Shown piece after piece: positions 16,674-26,084 of a DNA stretch of 59,476 nt. How positions within the stretch are numbered: position 1 is the stretch's first letter; each line of letters opens with the position of its first letter. This DNA is from Verrucomicrobiaceae bacterium. Its GTDB lineage: Bacteria; Verrucomicrobiota; Verrucomicrobiia; Verrucomicrobiales; Verrucomicrobiaceae. The stretch lies in contig CANIBP010000042.1 in assembly GCA_947466075.1 (NCBI GenBank), forward strand, positions 1 to 59,476, in the 5' to 3' direction. The notes beneath the pieces are model-generated. The model was not told the origin of the DNA. It was given only the letters and a program-made list of their open reading frames with translations, and made no database searches. Position numbers and translations under genes: made by a program.

Positions 16674-19600
16674 ATGTGGCTTTCGGATACATCGGTGCGT
16701 CGTCCCGTGCTGGCGATGGTGATGAACTTGATTCTCATCGCCTTCGGCATCGTGGCCTACACGCGGCTGCAGGTGCGCGAGTATCCTGACATCGAACCGC
16801 CGATCGTGACGGTGGAAACTTACTATCGCGGCGCTTCCGCCAGTGTCGTGGAGCGTCGCATCACGCAGCGCCTCGAAGACCGCATCTCACAGGTGGAAGC
16901 GATCAAAAACATCTCCTCCATCAGCATCGACGGCAAATCGGAGATCACCGTCGAGTTCAATCTGGGCCGCGATCTCGATGCAGCGGCCAATGACATCCGC
17001 GAAGCGATGGGTCCGGTCCTGGCAACGATGCCGGAGGAGGTCGAGCCGCCCAACGTCGGCAAAACCGAACTCAGCGCCGAGGTGCTGATGTACATGAACC
17101 TCGCCAGTGATTCGCGCAGCACGCTGGAACTGAACGATTACGCGGAACGCTACCTCATTGATCGTTTCTCGCGGCTGCCGGGTATTGCGCGGGTGCGCAT
17201 CAATGGCGGCACACGTTATGCGCTGCGCATCTGGCTGGATCGTGAGAAACTCGCGGCGCGCGGACTCACCGCACTCGACGTGGAAGAAGCATTGCGGCGC
17301 GAGAACGTCGATCCACCCGCTGGCACGGTGCAGTCACTCGACCGTCAGTTCACCGTGCGCATCAATCGCCAGTATCAGACGACGGAGGACTTTGAAAAAC
17401 TCGTCATCGCACGCGGCGAGAATGGTTATCAGGTGCGGCTGGCGGAAGTTGCGAAAGTGGAACTCGGTGCGGAAGAAGCGCGAACTTCGTTCAAAGGCAA
17501 CCGCGTGCGCATGGTGTCGCTCGGTATGATCCGCCAGTCGCGTGCGAACCCGCTGGATGTAGCGAAGGCGGTGCGTGCTGAGGTCGAAAAAATCCGCACC
17601 ACACTGCCGAAGGACATGCGGCTGGAGAACAGCTACGACATCAGCCAGTTCATCGAGGAATCACTCAACGAGGTGTATCGCACCCTACTCATCGCCCTCG
17701 CGCTGGTCATTGCGATCATTTATTTGTTCCTGGGCAACATGCGTGCGGTGCTGGTGCCGACGCTGGCCGTGCCGGTCAGCGTGTTCGCCACCTGCATCGT
17801 GTTGTATGCGATGAACTACTCGATGAACACGCTGACGCTGCTCGCGTTCGTGCTCGCCATCGGCCTCGTGGTCGATGATGCCATCGTGGTGCTCGAAAAC
17901 ATTCATCGGCGCATCGAACTGGGTGAAAAGCCGCTCGTGGCATCGTTCCTCGGCACACGGCAGGTCGGTTTCGCGGTCATCGCGACGACGCTGGTGCTGC
18001 TGGCAGTGTTTGTGCCTGTCACCTTCATGCCGGGAGACACAGGACGCATGTTTGCGGAGTTCAGCGTCACGCTGGCGATCGCCGTGGGCTTCAGCGGCTT
18101 CGTGGCGCTCACGCTGACGCCGATGCTGGCCTCCAAAATCATGCGCGACCGGGAAGGGGACGGTTTCATCGCCCGACTGCTGAAGCGCGTGTTTGAATTC
18201 GTGCAGCGGCTGTATCGCCAGGTGCTCGGCTTCGCATTGAACTTTCCCGCCACGGCCATTCCCATCGTACTCGGCCTCACCGCAATGTGCTGGTGGCTGC
18301 TCAAGACGATCCCTGATGAATTCACGCCGCGTGAGGACCGTGGTTCCTTCTTCGTCACCGCCACCAGTCCGCCAGGAACGACCTTTGCCAACACGATGCA
18401 AACGTTGGAGGAGATGAACGAGAAGATCATGTACCTCGTCGAGGACACCAAAGAAGCCACTCGTGTGAATGCACGCGCGCCACGCAACTTTGGCACCACA
18501 GCCGATTTCAACGAATCCATCGCCGTGGTCACGCTAACGCCGTTCGGCACGCGGCGGAACGGCTTCGACATCATGGCTGAGGTGCGTCAGAAAACCGCCG
18601 ACATTCCAAGCGCCAAGGTATCAGTGATCATGCGCCAAGGCATGATGCGCGGCCTAAATAAGCCGATGGAGATCGTGGTCAGCGGCCCGACCTTTGAAGA
18701 ACTCGCGCAATGGCGCGACATCATCCTCACCAAGGCGAAAGAGAATCCGAAGTTGATCGGCTTCGACTGTGATTACCGCGACACGAAGCCACAGCTCCGC
18801 GTGAGCATCAATCAGTCCCGTGCCGCCGATCTCGGTGTGTCATCGGCCAACATCGGTCGCACGCTTGAAACACTGCTCGGCGGCCGACGTGCGACGACCT
18901 TCATTCATCAGGGCGAAGAATACGATGTGATGCTTGAAGGCAGCTACGGCGACAAACGCAGCCCACTCGACCTCAACAACATCTTTGTGCGCAGCGAGCG
19001 CTCCAAGCAGCTCATCCCACTCGCGAATCTCGTGACGATGGATGAATTCGCCGACAGCGGCACCTTGAACCGCTACAACCGCATGCGAAGCATCACCTTC
19101 GATGCCGAACTTGCTACCGGTTACAGTCTGGGGGAAGCCATCGACTACATGGAGCAGATCATTCGTGAAACGTTGCCGCCCAACGCGATTGTCGGCTACA
19201 AGGGCAACGCACTGAAGTTGAAAGAGAACAGCGGCAGCATCGGCTTGATCTTCGCGCTGGCGATGATGATCGCCTTCCTCGTGCTAGCGGCGCAGTTTGA
19301 GAGTTTTGTGCATCCGTTCACGATCATGCTCACCGTTCCCGTCGCCGTGGCCGGTGCCTTGCTGGGTTTGCAGCTCATGGGCTTGAATCAAAGCATCTAC
19401 AGCCAGATTGGACTCATCATGCTCATCGGATTGGCGGCGAAGAACGGCATCCTTATTGTCGAATTCATCAACCAGCTCCGTGATGAAGGTCTGGAGTTCC
19501 GCGATGCCATCCTACAAGCCAGCGAGCAGCGTCTTCGCCCCATCGTGATGACCGCACTGGCAACGGTGATGGGTGCCTTGCCGCTCATGCTTGGTCATGG

Positions 19601-21188
19601 CGCGGGCTATGAAACACGCATGGTGGTCGGTGTCGTCGTCGTGTTCGGCGTTTCGCTGGCGACGGTGGTGACATTGTTCTTGGTGCCGATGGTCTATGCT
19701 TTGATCGCCCAGCGCACCGGCTCGCCGCTCGATGTCACACGCAAATTGGAAACCGCACTCACCGGCGAAGAACCCAAGGAGAAATCCAGTTATCCGGCGC
19801 TGCTGCATCTGCTGCTGTTTGCACTCATGCTGCTGCCTTCCTGCAATCTCGCACCGAGATTTTTGGTGCCGAATCCGAAGCTGCCCACGGAATTCAAAAC
19901 CGCCGGGCCATGGCGCACCGCGAAGCCGCGTGATGATGCCAGCCGCGGCAACTGGTGGAGCTTGTTCGGCGATGCACGACTGAATGCACTGATGCAGCAG
20001 GCGCAGACGGGTAGCCCGACGCTGGAACTGGCCGCGCATCGCGTGACCGAGGCCAAGGCACTCGCACGAGCAGATCAAGCGGGCTTGTTTCCATTTCTCA
20101 CCCTGAATGCGTCGGAAACACGCAGTCGTGGTTCGAACACCTTGAAATACAACTTCGCCGGTGGACGAACGCGCAACATCATGGGCACGACGTTCGACTT
20201 TAATTACGAACTCGATTTCTGGGGCAAAGTGCGCAATCGCGGCAACGCCGGTGTCGCCAGAGCCGAAGCCGAGCAGGCGGATTATCAAAGTGCGTTGCTG
20301 GGACTGCAAAGTGAGTTGGCGCTGAACTATTTCGCGCTACGGGCGCAGGACGCGCAGATCGCGTTGCTGCAGCGCACGCTCGCAGTGCGACGCAAGACCG
20401 TGGATCTGGCCCGTACCCGTTTTGCCCAGGGCGACATCGGTCAGATCGACGTGGCCCAAGCGGAGACAGACATGGCGGCGACGGAGGCAGAGGCGCTGGG
20501 TTTGGAAAAAAAACGTGCGGAACTCGAACACGCCATCGCCTTGCTGCTTGGCACGACGCCATCGCAGTTCAGCCAGCCACCGCATGCCATCAACGGCGCT
20601 CCACCCTCGGTGCCTGCATCCTTGCCGAGTGATCTGCTGGAACGTCGGCCTGATATAGCTGCGGCGGAACGGCAGATGGCCGCCTTGAATGCGGAGATCG
20701 GCGTGGCGAAGGCGGCGCTGTATCCAAGCCTCAGCATCGGCGCGACGGTCGGCACACAGACCAGTCATATTCAGCAAATCGGCAATGCTTCGAGCCGCGT
20801 GTGGGGTCTCGGGCCGGTGGCATTCAACTGGCCATTGCTGCAAGGCGGTGGCGTGCGGCCGAAGATTGAAGCAACGCAGGCACGCTATGATCAATCGGCG
20901 GCGAGTTACAAAAACACCGTGCTCAGCGCCATGCGCGATGCCGAGGATGCGCTGAGCGGTCTGGCGATTTTGAAGCAGCAGGCCGCCGCGCAGGAAGCCA
21001 CGGCGGTTTCGGCCCGACGTGCGCTCGATCTTTCCCAAAAACGCTACGATTCCGGTCTCGTGGCCTATTACGAAGTGCTCGACAGCCAGCGCACGCTGCT
21101 GCGTGCCGAACAGGAGGCAACGCGCATCCAGGGCGAGCGTTTCCTGGCGAGCATCCTGCTCATCAAGGCCCTCGGCGGCGGTTGGTGA
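16674..21188 (+). CDS. Fused RND efflux pump and outer-membrane factor lipoprotein
   Basis: A single 1504-residue frame joins two proteins that are normally separate. Residues 1 to about 1020 are a complete HAE1-type RND pump with twelve membrane segments, the TM4 proton-relay aspartates (D401, D402 in VVDDAIVVLEN) and the TM10 lysine (K923 in LAAKNGILIVEF). After a short charged linker (about 1020-1043) comes a hydrophobic stretch with a lipobox, LMLLPSC (Cys1057). Residues 1057-1504 are a NodT/OprM-type outer-membrane factor with the two TolC-like repeats and the LLERRPDIAAAERQM signature. Inference: the 13th hydrophobic segment acts as an internal type II signal, so LspA could cut the polyprotein into pump and lipoprotein. 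An AAGGAG lies upstream of a CTG (about 19786), so internal re-initiation is an alternative. No stop codon or frameshift is visible at the join. Confidence 0.93.
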   Translation: MWLSDTSVRRPVLAMVMNLILIAFGIVAYTRLQVREYPDIEPPIVTVETYYRGASASVVERRITQRLEDRISQVEAIKNISSISIDGKSEITVEFNLGRDLDAAANDIREAMGPVLATMPEEVEPPNVGKTELSAEVLMYMNLASDSRSTLELNDYAERYLIDRFSRLPGIARVRINGGTRYALRIWLDREKLAARGLTALDVEEALRRENVDPPAGTVQSLDRQFTVRINRQYQTTEDFEKLVIARGENGYQVRLAEVAKVELGAEEARTSFKGNRVRMVSLGMIRQSRANPLDVAKAVRAEVEKIRTTLPKDMRLENSYDISQFIEESLNEVYRTLLIALALVIAIIYLFLGNMRAVLVPTLAVPVSVFATCIVLYAMNYSMNTLTLLAFVLAIGLVVDDAIVVLENIHRRIELGEKPLVASFLGTRQVGFAVIATTLVLLAVFVPVTFMPGDTGRMFAEFSVTLAIAVGFSGFVALTLTPMLASKIMRDREGDGFIARLLKRVFEFVQRLYRQVLGFALNFPATAIPIVLGLTAMCWWLLKTIPDEFTPREDRGSFFVTATSPPGTTFANTMQTLEEMNEKIMYLVEDTKEATRVNARAPRNFGTTADFNESIAVVTLTPFGTRRNGFDIMAEVRQKTADIPSAKVSVIMRQGMMRGLNKPMEIVVSGPTFEELAQWRDIILTKAKENPKLIGFDCDYRDTKPQLRVSINQSRAADLGVSSANIGRTLETLLGGRRATTFIHQGEEYDVMLEGSYGDKRSPLDLNNIFVRSERSKQLIPLANLVTMDEFADSGTLNRYNRMRSITFDAELATGYSLGEAIDYMEQIIRETLPPNAIVGYKGNALKLKENSGSIGLIFALAMMIAFLVLAAQFESFVHPFTIMLTVPVAVAGALLGLQLMGLNQSIYSQIGLIMLIGLAAKNGILIVEFINQLRDEGLEFRDAILQASEQRLRPIVMTALATVMGALPLMLGHGAGYETRMVVGVVVVFGVSLATVVTLFLVPMVYALIAQRTGSPLDVTRKLETALTGEEPKEKSSYPALLHLLLFALMLLPSCNLAPRFLVPNPKLPTEFKTAGPWRTAKPRDDASRGNWWSLFGDARLNALMQQAQTGSPTLELAAHRVTEAKALARADQAGLFPFLTLNASETRSRGSNTLKYNFAGGRTRNIMGTTFDFNYELDFWGKVRNRGNAGVARAEAEQADYQSALLGLQSELALNYFALRAQDAQIALLQRTLAVRRKTVDLARTRFAQGDIGQIDVAQAETDMAATEAEALGLEKKRAELEHAIALLLGTTPSQFSQPPHAINGAPPSVPASLPSDLLERRPDIAAAERQMAALNAEIGVAKAALYPSLSIGATVGTQTSHIQQIGNASSRVWGLGPVAFNWPLLQGGGVRPKIEATQARYDQSAASYKNTVLSAMRDAEDALSGLAILKQQAAAQEATAVSARRALDLSQKRYDSGLVAYYEVLDSQRTLLRAEQEATRIQGERFLASILLIKALGGGW

Positions 21189-21192
21189 GTGC

Positions 21193-21483
21193 TTATTTCC
21201 TGTTTTTAGCCGGAACGTAGGTTTTGCCGTCGAATTCACCACCGACCATCTGCTGAACGGATTTGAGTTGATCGCTTGTGGCGTTGTTCATGGCATCGCC
21301 CTTGGCCTGACTGAAGTCCACGGCGGCGCTGGAGGTCGATGTGGCTGCTTCTGCAGTAGGCGCTGGAACTGAGGTTGGCGCAGGTGGGTCATTCAAAAGG
21401 TGCTGAACCAACCAAACGAAACCGCACAGGGCTAGGAGGATCAAGACAAAGGAAGTGTTGGCAGAAGAGGAGGAATCGTTCAC
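21193..21483 (-). CDS. Small single-pass membrane protein
   Basis: A 96-residue protein of unknown function on the minus strand, ending four bases from the convergent efflux gene. It has an N-terminal membrane segment (SFVLILLALCGFVWLVQHLL, about residues 11-30), then a Pro/Ala/Thr/Ser-rich linker (33-55) and a short soluble tail ending FDGKTYVPAKNRK. Composition (periodic linker, clean hydrophobic helix) looks like a real protein, but I recognise no family, and no strong ribosome binding site is visible. Confidence 0.55.
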   Translation of the reverse strand: MNDSSSSANTSFVLILLALCGFVWLVQHLLNDPPAPTSVPAPTAEAATSTSSAAVDFSQAKGDAMNNATSDQLKSVQQMVGGEFDGKTYVPAKNRK

Positions 21484-21575
21484 GCTGGTGGTCTCAACGC
21501 GCTCCCAGAGCGAAAGATTGCGGTTTCCAAGTGGGAAATCGTCTGCAACTTGGATCTTCGGCCTAATGAACTGCT

Positions 21576-22157
21576 GTGTCTGAACGTTCCAACCAGAACC
21601 AACGCATGCCCGATCAACACGTCCAGGATGAAGCCTCCGTGCTGGTCAGGCGAGCGTTAGACCAGCATGAAAGCACTCTCATCGCCTACACAACAGGCAT
21701 TCTCGGTGGCGACATCGAGCGTGCGCGTGATGTCGTGCAGGACGCCATGCTGCGGCTTTACCTCACCGAGCCGGAACGTGTCCGAGAAAACCTCAAATCG
21801 TGGTTGTTTACCGTCTGCCGCAACCGCGCCTTCGATGTTCTGCGTAAAGAACAGCGGCTTGAGCTTGGCAATGACGAAATCATGGAGACCACGCCGGATT
21901 ATGAGCCTGATCCCGCCGAGAGCGCCGGATTGCAGGAGTTATACGCGCACATCTGGCGCAGCGTGGACCGGCTGCGACCGAATCACCGCGAGGTCGTCCG
22001 ACTTAAATTTCTCCACGACTGCTCTTATCAGGAAATCGCCGGGATCACCGGGCTCAGCGTTGGTAACGTTGGGTTCATCATGCACCACGCGATCAAGAAG
22101 CTGCGCGAACTGATGAGCAGCGAGATGAGCGAAGAATATTCCCCCACAAATTCATGA
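21576..22157 (+). CDS. ECF-type RNA polymerase sigma factor
   Basis: A 193-residue sigma-70 family factor of the extracytoplasmic-function type. Region 2 is visible at about residues 35-100 (ARDVVQDAMLRLYLTEPERV, LKSWLFTVCRNRAFDVLRKE) and region 4 at about 130-180 (LRPNHREVVRLKFLHDCSYQ, then the helix-turn-helix EIAGITGLSVGNVGFIMHHA). The listed start is GTG; an ATG ten codons later (21606) is equally possible. Its stop overlaps the start of the next gene by four bases (ATGA), so sigma and the membrane-anchored partner are translationally coupled. The partner is therefore a likely anti-sigma factor. Confidence 0.92.
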   Translation: MSERSNQNQRMPDQHVQDEASVLVRRALDQHESTLIAYTTGILGGDIERARDVVQDAMLRLYLTEPERVRENLKSWLFTVCRNRAFDVLRKEQRLELGNDEIMETTPDYEPDPAESAGLQELYAHIWRSVDRLRPNHREVVRLKFLHDCSYQEIAGITGLSVGNVGFIMHHAIKKLRELMSSEMSEEYSPTNS

Positions 22158-23548
22158 AGCCCCAGGACAATCCCCATTTTACCGCTTACGCGCTTGGTGA
22201 GCTGAGCGCCGAGGAGGCGCATGCTTTGCACGAAACACTGGCAAGCACGCCTGCGGCAGTCCATGAGCTGGAACAAATCGAAGCCGTCACCGATGCGCTG
22301 CGCCAAGGTGCGCCGATTCCGCAGGTGCGCCTCACTCATGAGCAGCGCCATGCCTTGCTGCATCCAGCGAATCTGCCGCGTCGCATTCAGCCCATGCTGC
22401 CGCGTAAGCCAGCGCTGCGACCACATCAGGCTTTCTGGCCGGTCATGGGTACACTGCTCAAGGCAGCTGCGGCGATTGCAATCACTGGCGGGGCATTTTT
22501 GGCCGGATGGTCACTCAGCCCCGTGGTGAAGGATGCAGCGCAGATTGTTGCCACACCACCGAAGGCGAAGCCGACTCTCGAAGTCGCTGTCAAACCGCAA
22601 CCAGTTCCTGCGAAGGCAGTCCGTGCGCCAGTGGTGGCTGCTGTGCCGACCAAACCAGAGCCGCAGGTCAAGAATGAGACTTCCGCACCTGTTCCGCCGA
22701 AACTTGTGGTTGTGACAACACCTGCACCTGCGCCGGTCGTGGTTTCCACGGTCAAAGCGCCCGCTATCGTGGCGGCTACACCCAATCTGGGCTTCACCAT
22801 GCCCGCCGGGCGTGGTGTTTTTGCCAGCACGACCAAGCAAGCAACGGATCAATTCAATCTGCATCCTGCATTGATCAAACCTGTGCCGACGAAGCCACAA
22901 GGGCAGGCATTTGCATCACCGTTGCCTCCCAATACTAAGCCCGAGGTCAAGCCGACCCGTGCGTCTGAATTATACATTCATTCGTGGAAGGCCGAAGTGG
23001 CCAATTGTCCATGGAACGCAGCGCACCGTTTGTTGCGCATTGTTATTCAGGTGCCTGCAGACCAGGTTGCCGTGCTTGGTTCCGATACCGGTTTTCCACT
23101 GCAAGTCACCTTTGATGCTGCGAACGTGAAGCAGTTCCGCATGCTGTGTGAACGTCATCTGGTGGCAACCGAACTGCGCAGTGCTGGCACGCATGTGCTG
23201 TGGTATGAGTTTCAGCCAAATGGCGGTGAAGGCACGCGTGACCGGCAGATCGCTAGTGTCACACTTTCGAATGCCCGCTTCACTTCGCAGACGGTTGGGC
23301 CTTTCGATAGCAGCAAGCTACAGGTCATCGACCGTGGTTACTCGCTGCAGAATGCGCGAGAAGATTTTGTGTTTGAAACGTCCGTGGTCGGATTTGGTTT
23401 GCTCCTACTTGGTGCGGATGAAGTAGGTAGCTTGAATCATGATTTGGTGCTCAACCTGGCAAAGCAAGGTAAGGGAGCTGACTCCAGCGGTGAGCGTGCT
23501 AAATTTATCCGTGTCGTCCAAGATGCCCGGCATATGGCTGGGCTGTGA
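22154..23548 (+). CDS. Putative anti-sigma factor with YfbK-like C-terminal domain
   Basis: A 464-residue membrane protein coupled to the preceding ECF sigma gene. The N-terminus (about 1-60: FTAYALGELSAEEAHALHET) resembles the cytoplasmic helical part of anti-sigma factors but shows no zinc-binding HxxxCxxC. One membrane segment follows (about 95-118), then a long Pro/Ala/Lys/Val-rich linker (125-260). The C-terminal part (about 275-464) resembles the C-terminal DUF3520-type region of YfbK/von Willebrand A proteins, including the ending pattern REDFVFETSVVGFGLLLLG ... FIRVVQDAR. The VWA domain itself is absent. Inference: a transmembrane anti-sigma whose periplasmic part senses a protein or envelope signal. 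Confidence 0.75.
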   Translation: MKPQDNPHFTAYALGELSAEEAHALHETLASTPAAVHELEQIEAVTDALRQGAPIPQVRLTHEQRHALLHPANLPRRIQPMLPRKPALRPHQAFWPVMGTLLKAAAAIAITGGAFLAGWSLSPVVKDAAQIVATPPKAKPTLEVAVKPQPVPAKAVRAPVVAAVPTKPEPQVKNETSAPVPPKLVVVTTPAPAPVVVSTVKAPAIVAATPNLGFTMPAGRGVFASTTKQATDQFNLHPALIKPVPTKPQGQAFASPLPPNTKPEVKPTRASELYIHSWKAEVANCPWNAAHRLLRIVIQVPADQVAVLGSDTGFPLQVTFDAANVKQFRMLCERHLVATELRSAGTHVLWYEFQPNGGEGTRDRQIASVTLSNARFTSQTVGPFDSSKLQVIDRGYSLQNAREDFVFETSVVGFGLLLLGADEVGSLNHDLVLNLAKQGKGADSSGERAKFIRVVQDARHMAGL

Positions 23549-23565
23549 TTGAAGCTAAACTCGGC

Positions 23566-24360
23566 TCACGCTCTAGCGCGGCGTGAAGCGTAAAGCTTAT
23601 GGCCGAGCGTGAGATAACGTTGTCGCAGGCTGTCGCGATGCTCCTCGATCACTTGCACCCAAGGGCTGCGGCGCAGTGCAAACGCAGGCTCTTGCGCAAG
23701 GTTGGCTAGATCCTGATCGCGGCCGAGCAAATGCCCCAGTCGCTGCGCACGTTGGATGCGGCGTCTGGCGCCGGGAAGGTGCGGTAGCGCTAGGGTTTGG
23801 AAATAAAGATCCTTCACTCGATGTCTCCAGCGATGCAAAGTGTCGTGGTTGGTGCTTTCACAGGACTGCTTCATCAAACGGCGTCCTTTGCGCTGACAAC
23901 GAGCATGCTCCGCGAGAATTTGATCTGCAGAAAGTGATTCAATGCAGGTGCAATCGATCAGCAAACCGAGCGCATGCAGTTGATGACTTAGATACGAGGC
24001 AGATGGGGTGTTCTTTGTCTTGCCATCAAGCTGAGGGCGATGCTTGGGTGCGAGATGAAAACGGCGCACAAGCTTATCGATGAGTTTATCCTGAACCACC
24101 CGATCACGATTGCATGCACAGGCGTTTTTGACGGCACGGATATGCTGCCGAAAACTCTGCATGGTGTGTTCCGCGATGCCTTCACGTGCCAGTCGCAGCA
24201 GTGCGAGTAGCTTTTTCATGCGTACGCGAAGTTGATGCGTGGCGGTCTCCTCATAAAGCCCAAGCCGCGCTACATCATCCTGCGCGCGTTCGCAGAGTTG
24301 ATGCAGTAAACGCTGCAACTGCCGCCCTGATAGGCTAGTGAGTTCGCGGTTGCGTTTCAT
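23566..24360 (-). CDS. CHAD domain protein
   Basis: A 264-residue, strongly basic, all-helical CHAD domain protein. The family's repeated histidine/basic motifs are visible: THQLRVRMKKLLALLRLARE near residue 41 and LHRWRHRVKDLYFQTLALPH near residue 175. CHAD domains are known to bind inorganic polyphosphate and often accompany CYTH triphosphatases; no CYTH domain is fused or adjacent here, so the role in polyphosphate binding is inferred from the family only. It is convergent with the anti-sigma gene and divergent from trxA. Confidence 0.85.
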   Translation of the reverse strand: MKRNRELTSLSGRQLQRLLHQLCERAQDDVARLGLYEETATHQLRVRMKKLLALLRLAREGIAEHTMQSFRQHIRAVKNACACNRDRVVQDKLIDKLVRRFHLAPKHRPQLDGKTKNTPSASYLSHQLHALGLLIDCTCIESLSADQILAEHARCQRKGRRLMKQSCESTNHDTLHRWRHRVKDLYFQTLALPHLPGARRRIQRAQRLGHLLGRDQDLANLAQEPAFALRRSPWVQVIEEHRDSLRQRYLTLGHKLYASRRARA

Positions 24361-24622
24361 ACACGCTCATTCAGCACAGAAGCCGCTTAAACGGCAAGAA
24401 AGAGTTTTTCACATTCGTGCGCGAATATTGGTGAAACAGTGTGAGCAGGCTGTGAATTGTCTGACTCGCTGGAATCAGTCAATCTGCTGGGAATACCGAC
24501 ACATTCGCATTTGGATGCCTATTTTTGCCCGAAGTTGCCGGAGTTGGTGAAAACTTTCGTTGATTCGCCTGTCGCCAATGCCAGCGTGCGTGCGTAAACC
24601 AATTTAACCCATCTCACACATC
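24361..24622. other. Intergenic region between CHAD gene and trxA
   Basis: These 262 bases separate two divergent genes and should hold promoters for both. No convincing -35/-10 pair, terminator or repeat could be picked out. It is somewhat AT-richer than the flanking genes. Confidence 0.5.
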
Positions 24623-24952
24623 ATGGCCAGCGAAGCAGTCCTCACCATCACCGAAGCAAATTTTGAATCCGAAGTCACCCAATCTACTGTGCCGGTGATC
24701 TTGGATTTTTGGGCCGAATGGTGCGGTCCTTGCCGCATGCTGGGACCGATCCTAGATGATCTGGCAAAGGAGCAGGGTGACAAAGTCAAGGTAGGCAAGG
24801 TGAACGTCGATGAGGCGCAGAAGCTGGCCGCGCAGTTCAACGTGCGCTCGATCCCCATGCTAGTCTTTTTCAAGGATGGCGTGGCGAAGGACACTGTGGT
24901 CGGTGTGCAATCGAAAGATGCGCTCACCAAGCGCCTTGCGGCGCTCGCCTGA
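24623..24952 (+). CDS. trxA: Thioredoxin
   Basis: A standard-length thioredoxin (109 residues), the cytoplasmic dithiol reductant. The active site is FWAEWCGPCRM with Cys34 and Cys37, followed by the conserved cis-proline region FNVRSIPMLVFFKDG (about residues 73-87) and a C-terminal helix. There is no signal peptide. It is transcribed convergently with pfkA. Nothing in the sequence is unusual. Confidence 0.96.
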   Translation: MASEAVLTITEANFESEVTQSTVPVILDFWAEWCGPCRMLGPILDDLAKEQGDKVKVGKVNVDEAQKLAAQFNVRSIPMLVFFKDGVAKDTVVGVQSKDALTKRLAALA

Positions 24953-24986
24953 GCCGGAGCATCATCGCACCAGCAGTTTCGGGGTC

Positions 24987-26066
24987 TTACTGATCACCGA
25001 AGGTGATGCCGATGGCTCGCGCGGCTTTGACGATTTCGCTGTCGTTTGAGACAAGGCGGAGTTGATGCACGGCTTCCTCGATGGAGACATCCCCTACCTG
25101 ATACTGCTGGTAACTGACCATGCGCCCAAAGCTGCCCTGTTCGATGAGATCCACGGCCTTGGCACCAAAACGGATGCCGAGGATGCGGTCCAGCGCAGTG
25201 GGAGCGCCGCCACGTTGCAGATGTCCCAATGTGCAGGCGCGGGTTTCTTTGCCAGTGAGTTTTTCGATCTGTTTTGAAACATGATCGCCAATACCGCCAA
25301 GGCGGTCCTCGCCTTTGCCGCCTACGCGTTCCTTGGTGAGCAATTCGCCTGTTTCAATGCGCGCGCCCTCGGCCACGACGACGAGAGTGCTGTGGCGACC
25401 TGCGGCATCGCGTTTGCGCACGGCTTTGGCAACATGTTCGAGGCTGAAGGGGATTTCGGGCAGCAAAATGATATCAGCTCCGCCAGCCATGCCGCCGTAA
25501 AGAGCAATCCAGCCAGCATGGCGTCCCATGACTTCGAGAACGATGACGCGTTTGTGGCTTTCTGCCGTGGTGTGCAAGCGATCCAGAGCATCGACGACAG
25601 TGGCCACGGCGGAATCAAATCCGAAGGAAGTAGCGGTAGCTTGTATGTCATTGTCGATGGTCTTCGGCACACCGATCACTGGAATACCCATCTGATAAAG
25701 CTGCAGGCCGGTGGTGAGGCTGCCATCGCCACCGACGACAATGAGTGCGCCGATTTCGAGATGACGCAGTGTGCTCTTGGCTTTCTCCACGATTTCGACC
25801 GGTACCTGTGAGACGTTGCCTTCGCCCACCTTGGCAACGAAGTGGCCTTTGTTCGTCGTTCCCAGAATGGTGCCGCCGAGTTTCATGATGCCAATCGTCT
25901 TGTCGGGATCGAGCATCATGTAATCACCGGGAGGCAGCAGCCCCTCAAAGCCATCACGGAAACCAACCACTTCCCAGCCCAAGGTGTGTGCCGCGCCGAC
26001 GACGCCGTGAATGACTGCATTGAGTCCGGGGCAATCTCCGCCGCTGTTTAAAATTCCGATTCGCAT
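24987..26066 (-). CDS. pfkA: 6-phosphofructokinase
   Basis: This 359-residue enzyme phosphorylates fructose 6-phosphate in glycolysis. It has the PFK fold signatures: GILNSGGDCPGLNAVI at the N-terminus, GGDGS (112-116) at the phosphoryl-donor site, PKTIDNDI (from 134) and EVMGRHAGWIALY with the fructose-6-phosphate-binding region. Glycine in GGDGS points to ATP rather than pyrophosphate as donor (pyrophosphate enzymes usually have Asp there), while Lys in PKTIDND is typical of the PPi-like clade; this mix occurs in ATP-dependent members of that clade. It lies 18 bases downstream of the DacA-like gene on the same strand, so they may share a transcript. Confidence 0.93.
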   Translation of the reverse strand: MRIGILNSGGDCPGLNAVIHGVVGAAHTLGWEVVGFRDGFEGLLPPGDYMMLDPDKTIGIMKLGGTILGTTNKGHFVAKVGEGNVSQVPVEIVEKAKSTLRHLEIGALIVVGGDGSLTTGLQLYQMGIPVIGVPKTIDNDIQATATSFGFDSAVATVVDALDRLHTTAESHKRVIVLEVMGRHAGWIALYGGMAGGADIILLPEIPFSLEHVAKAVRKRDAAGRHSTLVVVAEGARIETGELLTKERVGGKGEDRLGGIGDHVSKQIEKLTGKETRACTLGHLQRGGAPTALDRILGIRFGAKAVDLIEQGSFGRMVSYQQYQVGDVSIEEAVHQLRLVSNDSEIVKAARAIGITFGDQ

Positions 26067-26084
26067 GTGTGTGGGTATGAAAAA

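Noticed and set aside
19740..19842. Sequencing error joining two separate efflux genes
   Set aside because: No stop codon is present in the frame and the linker is coherent; it cannot be excluded without reads, but nothing in the sequence supports it.
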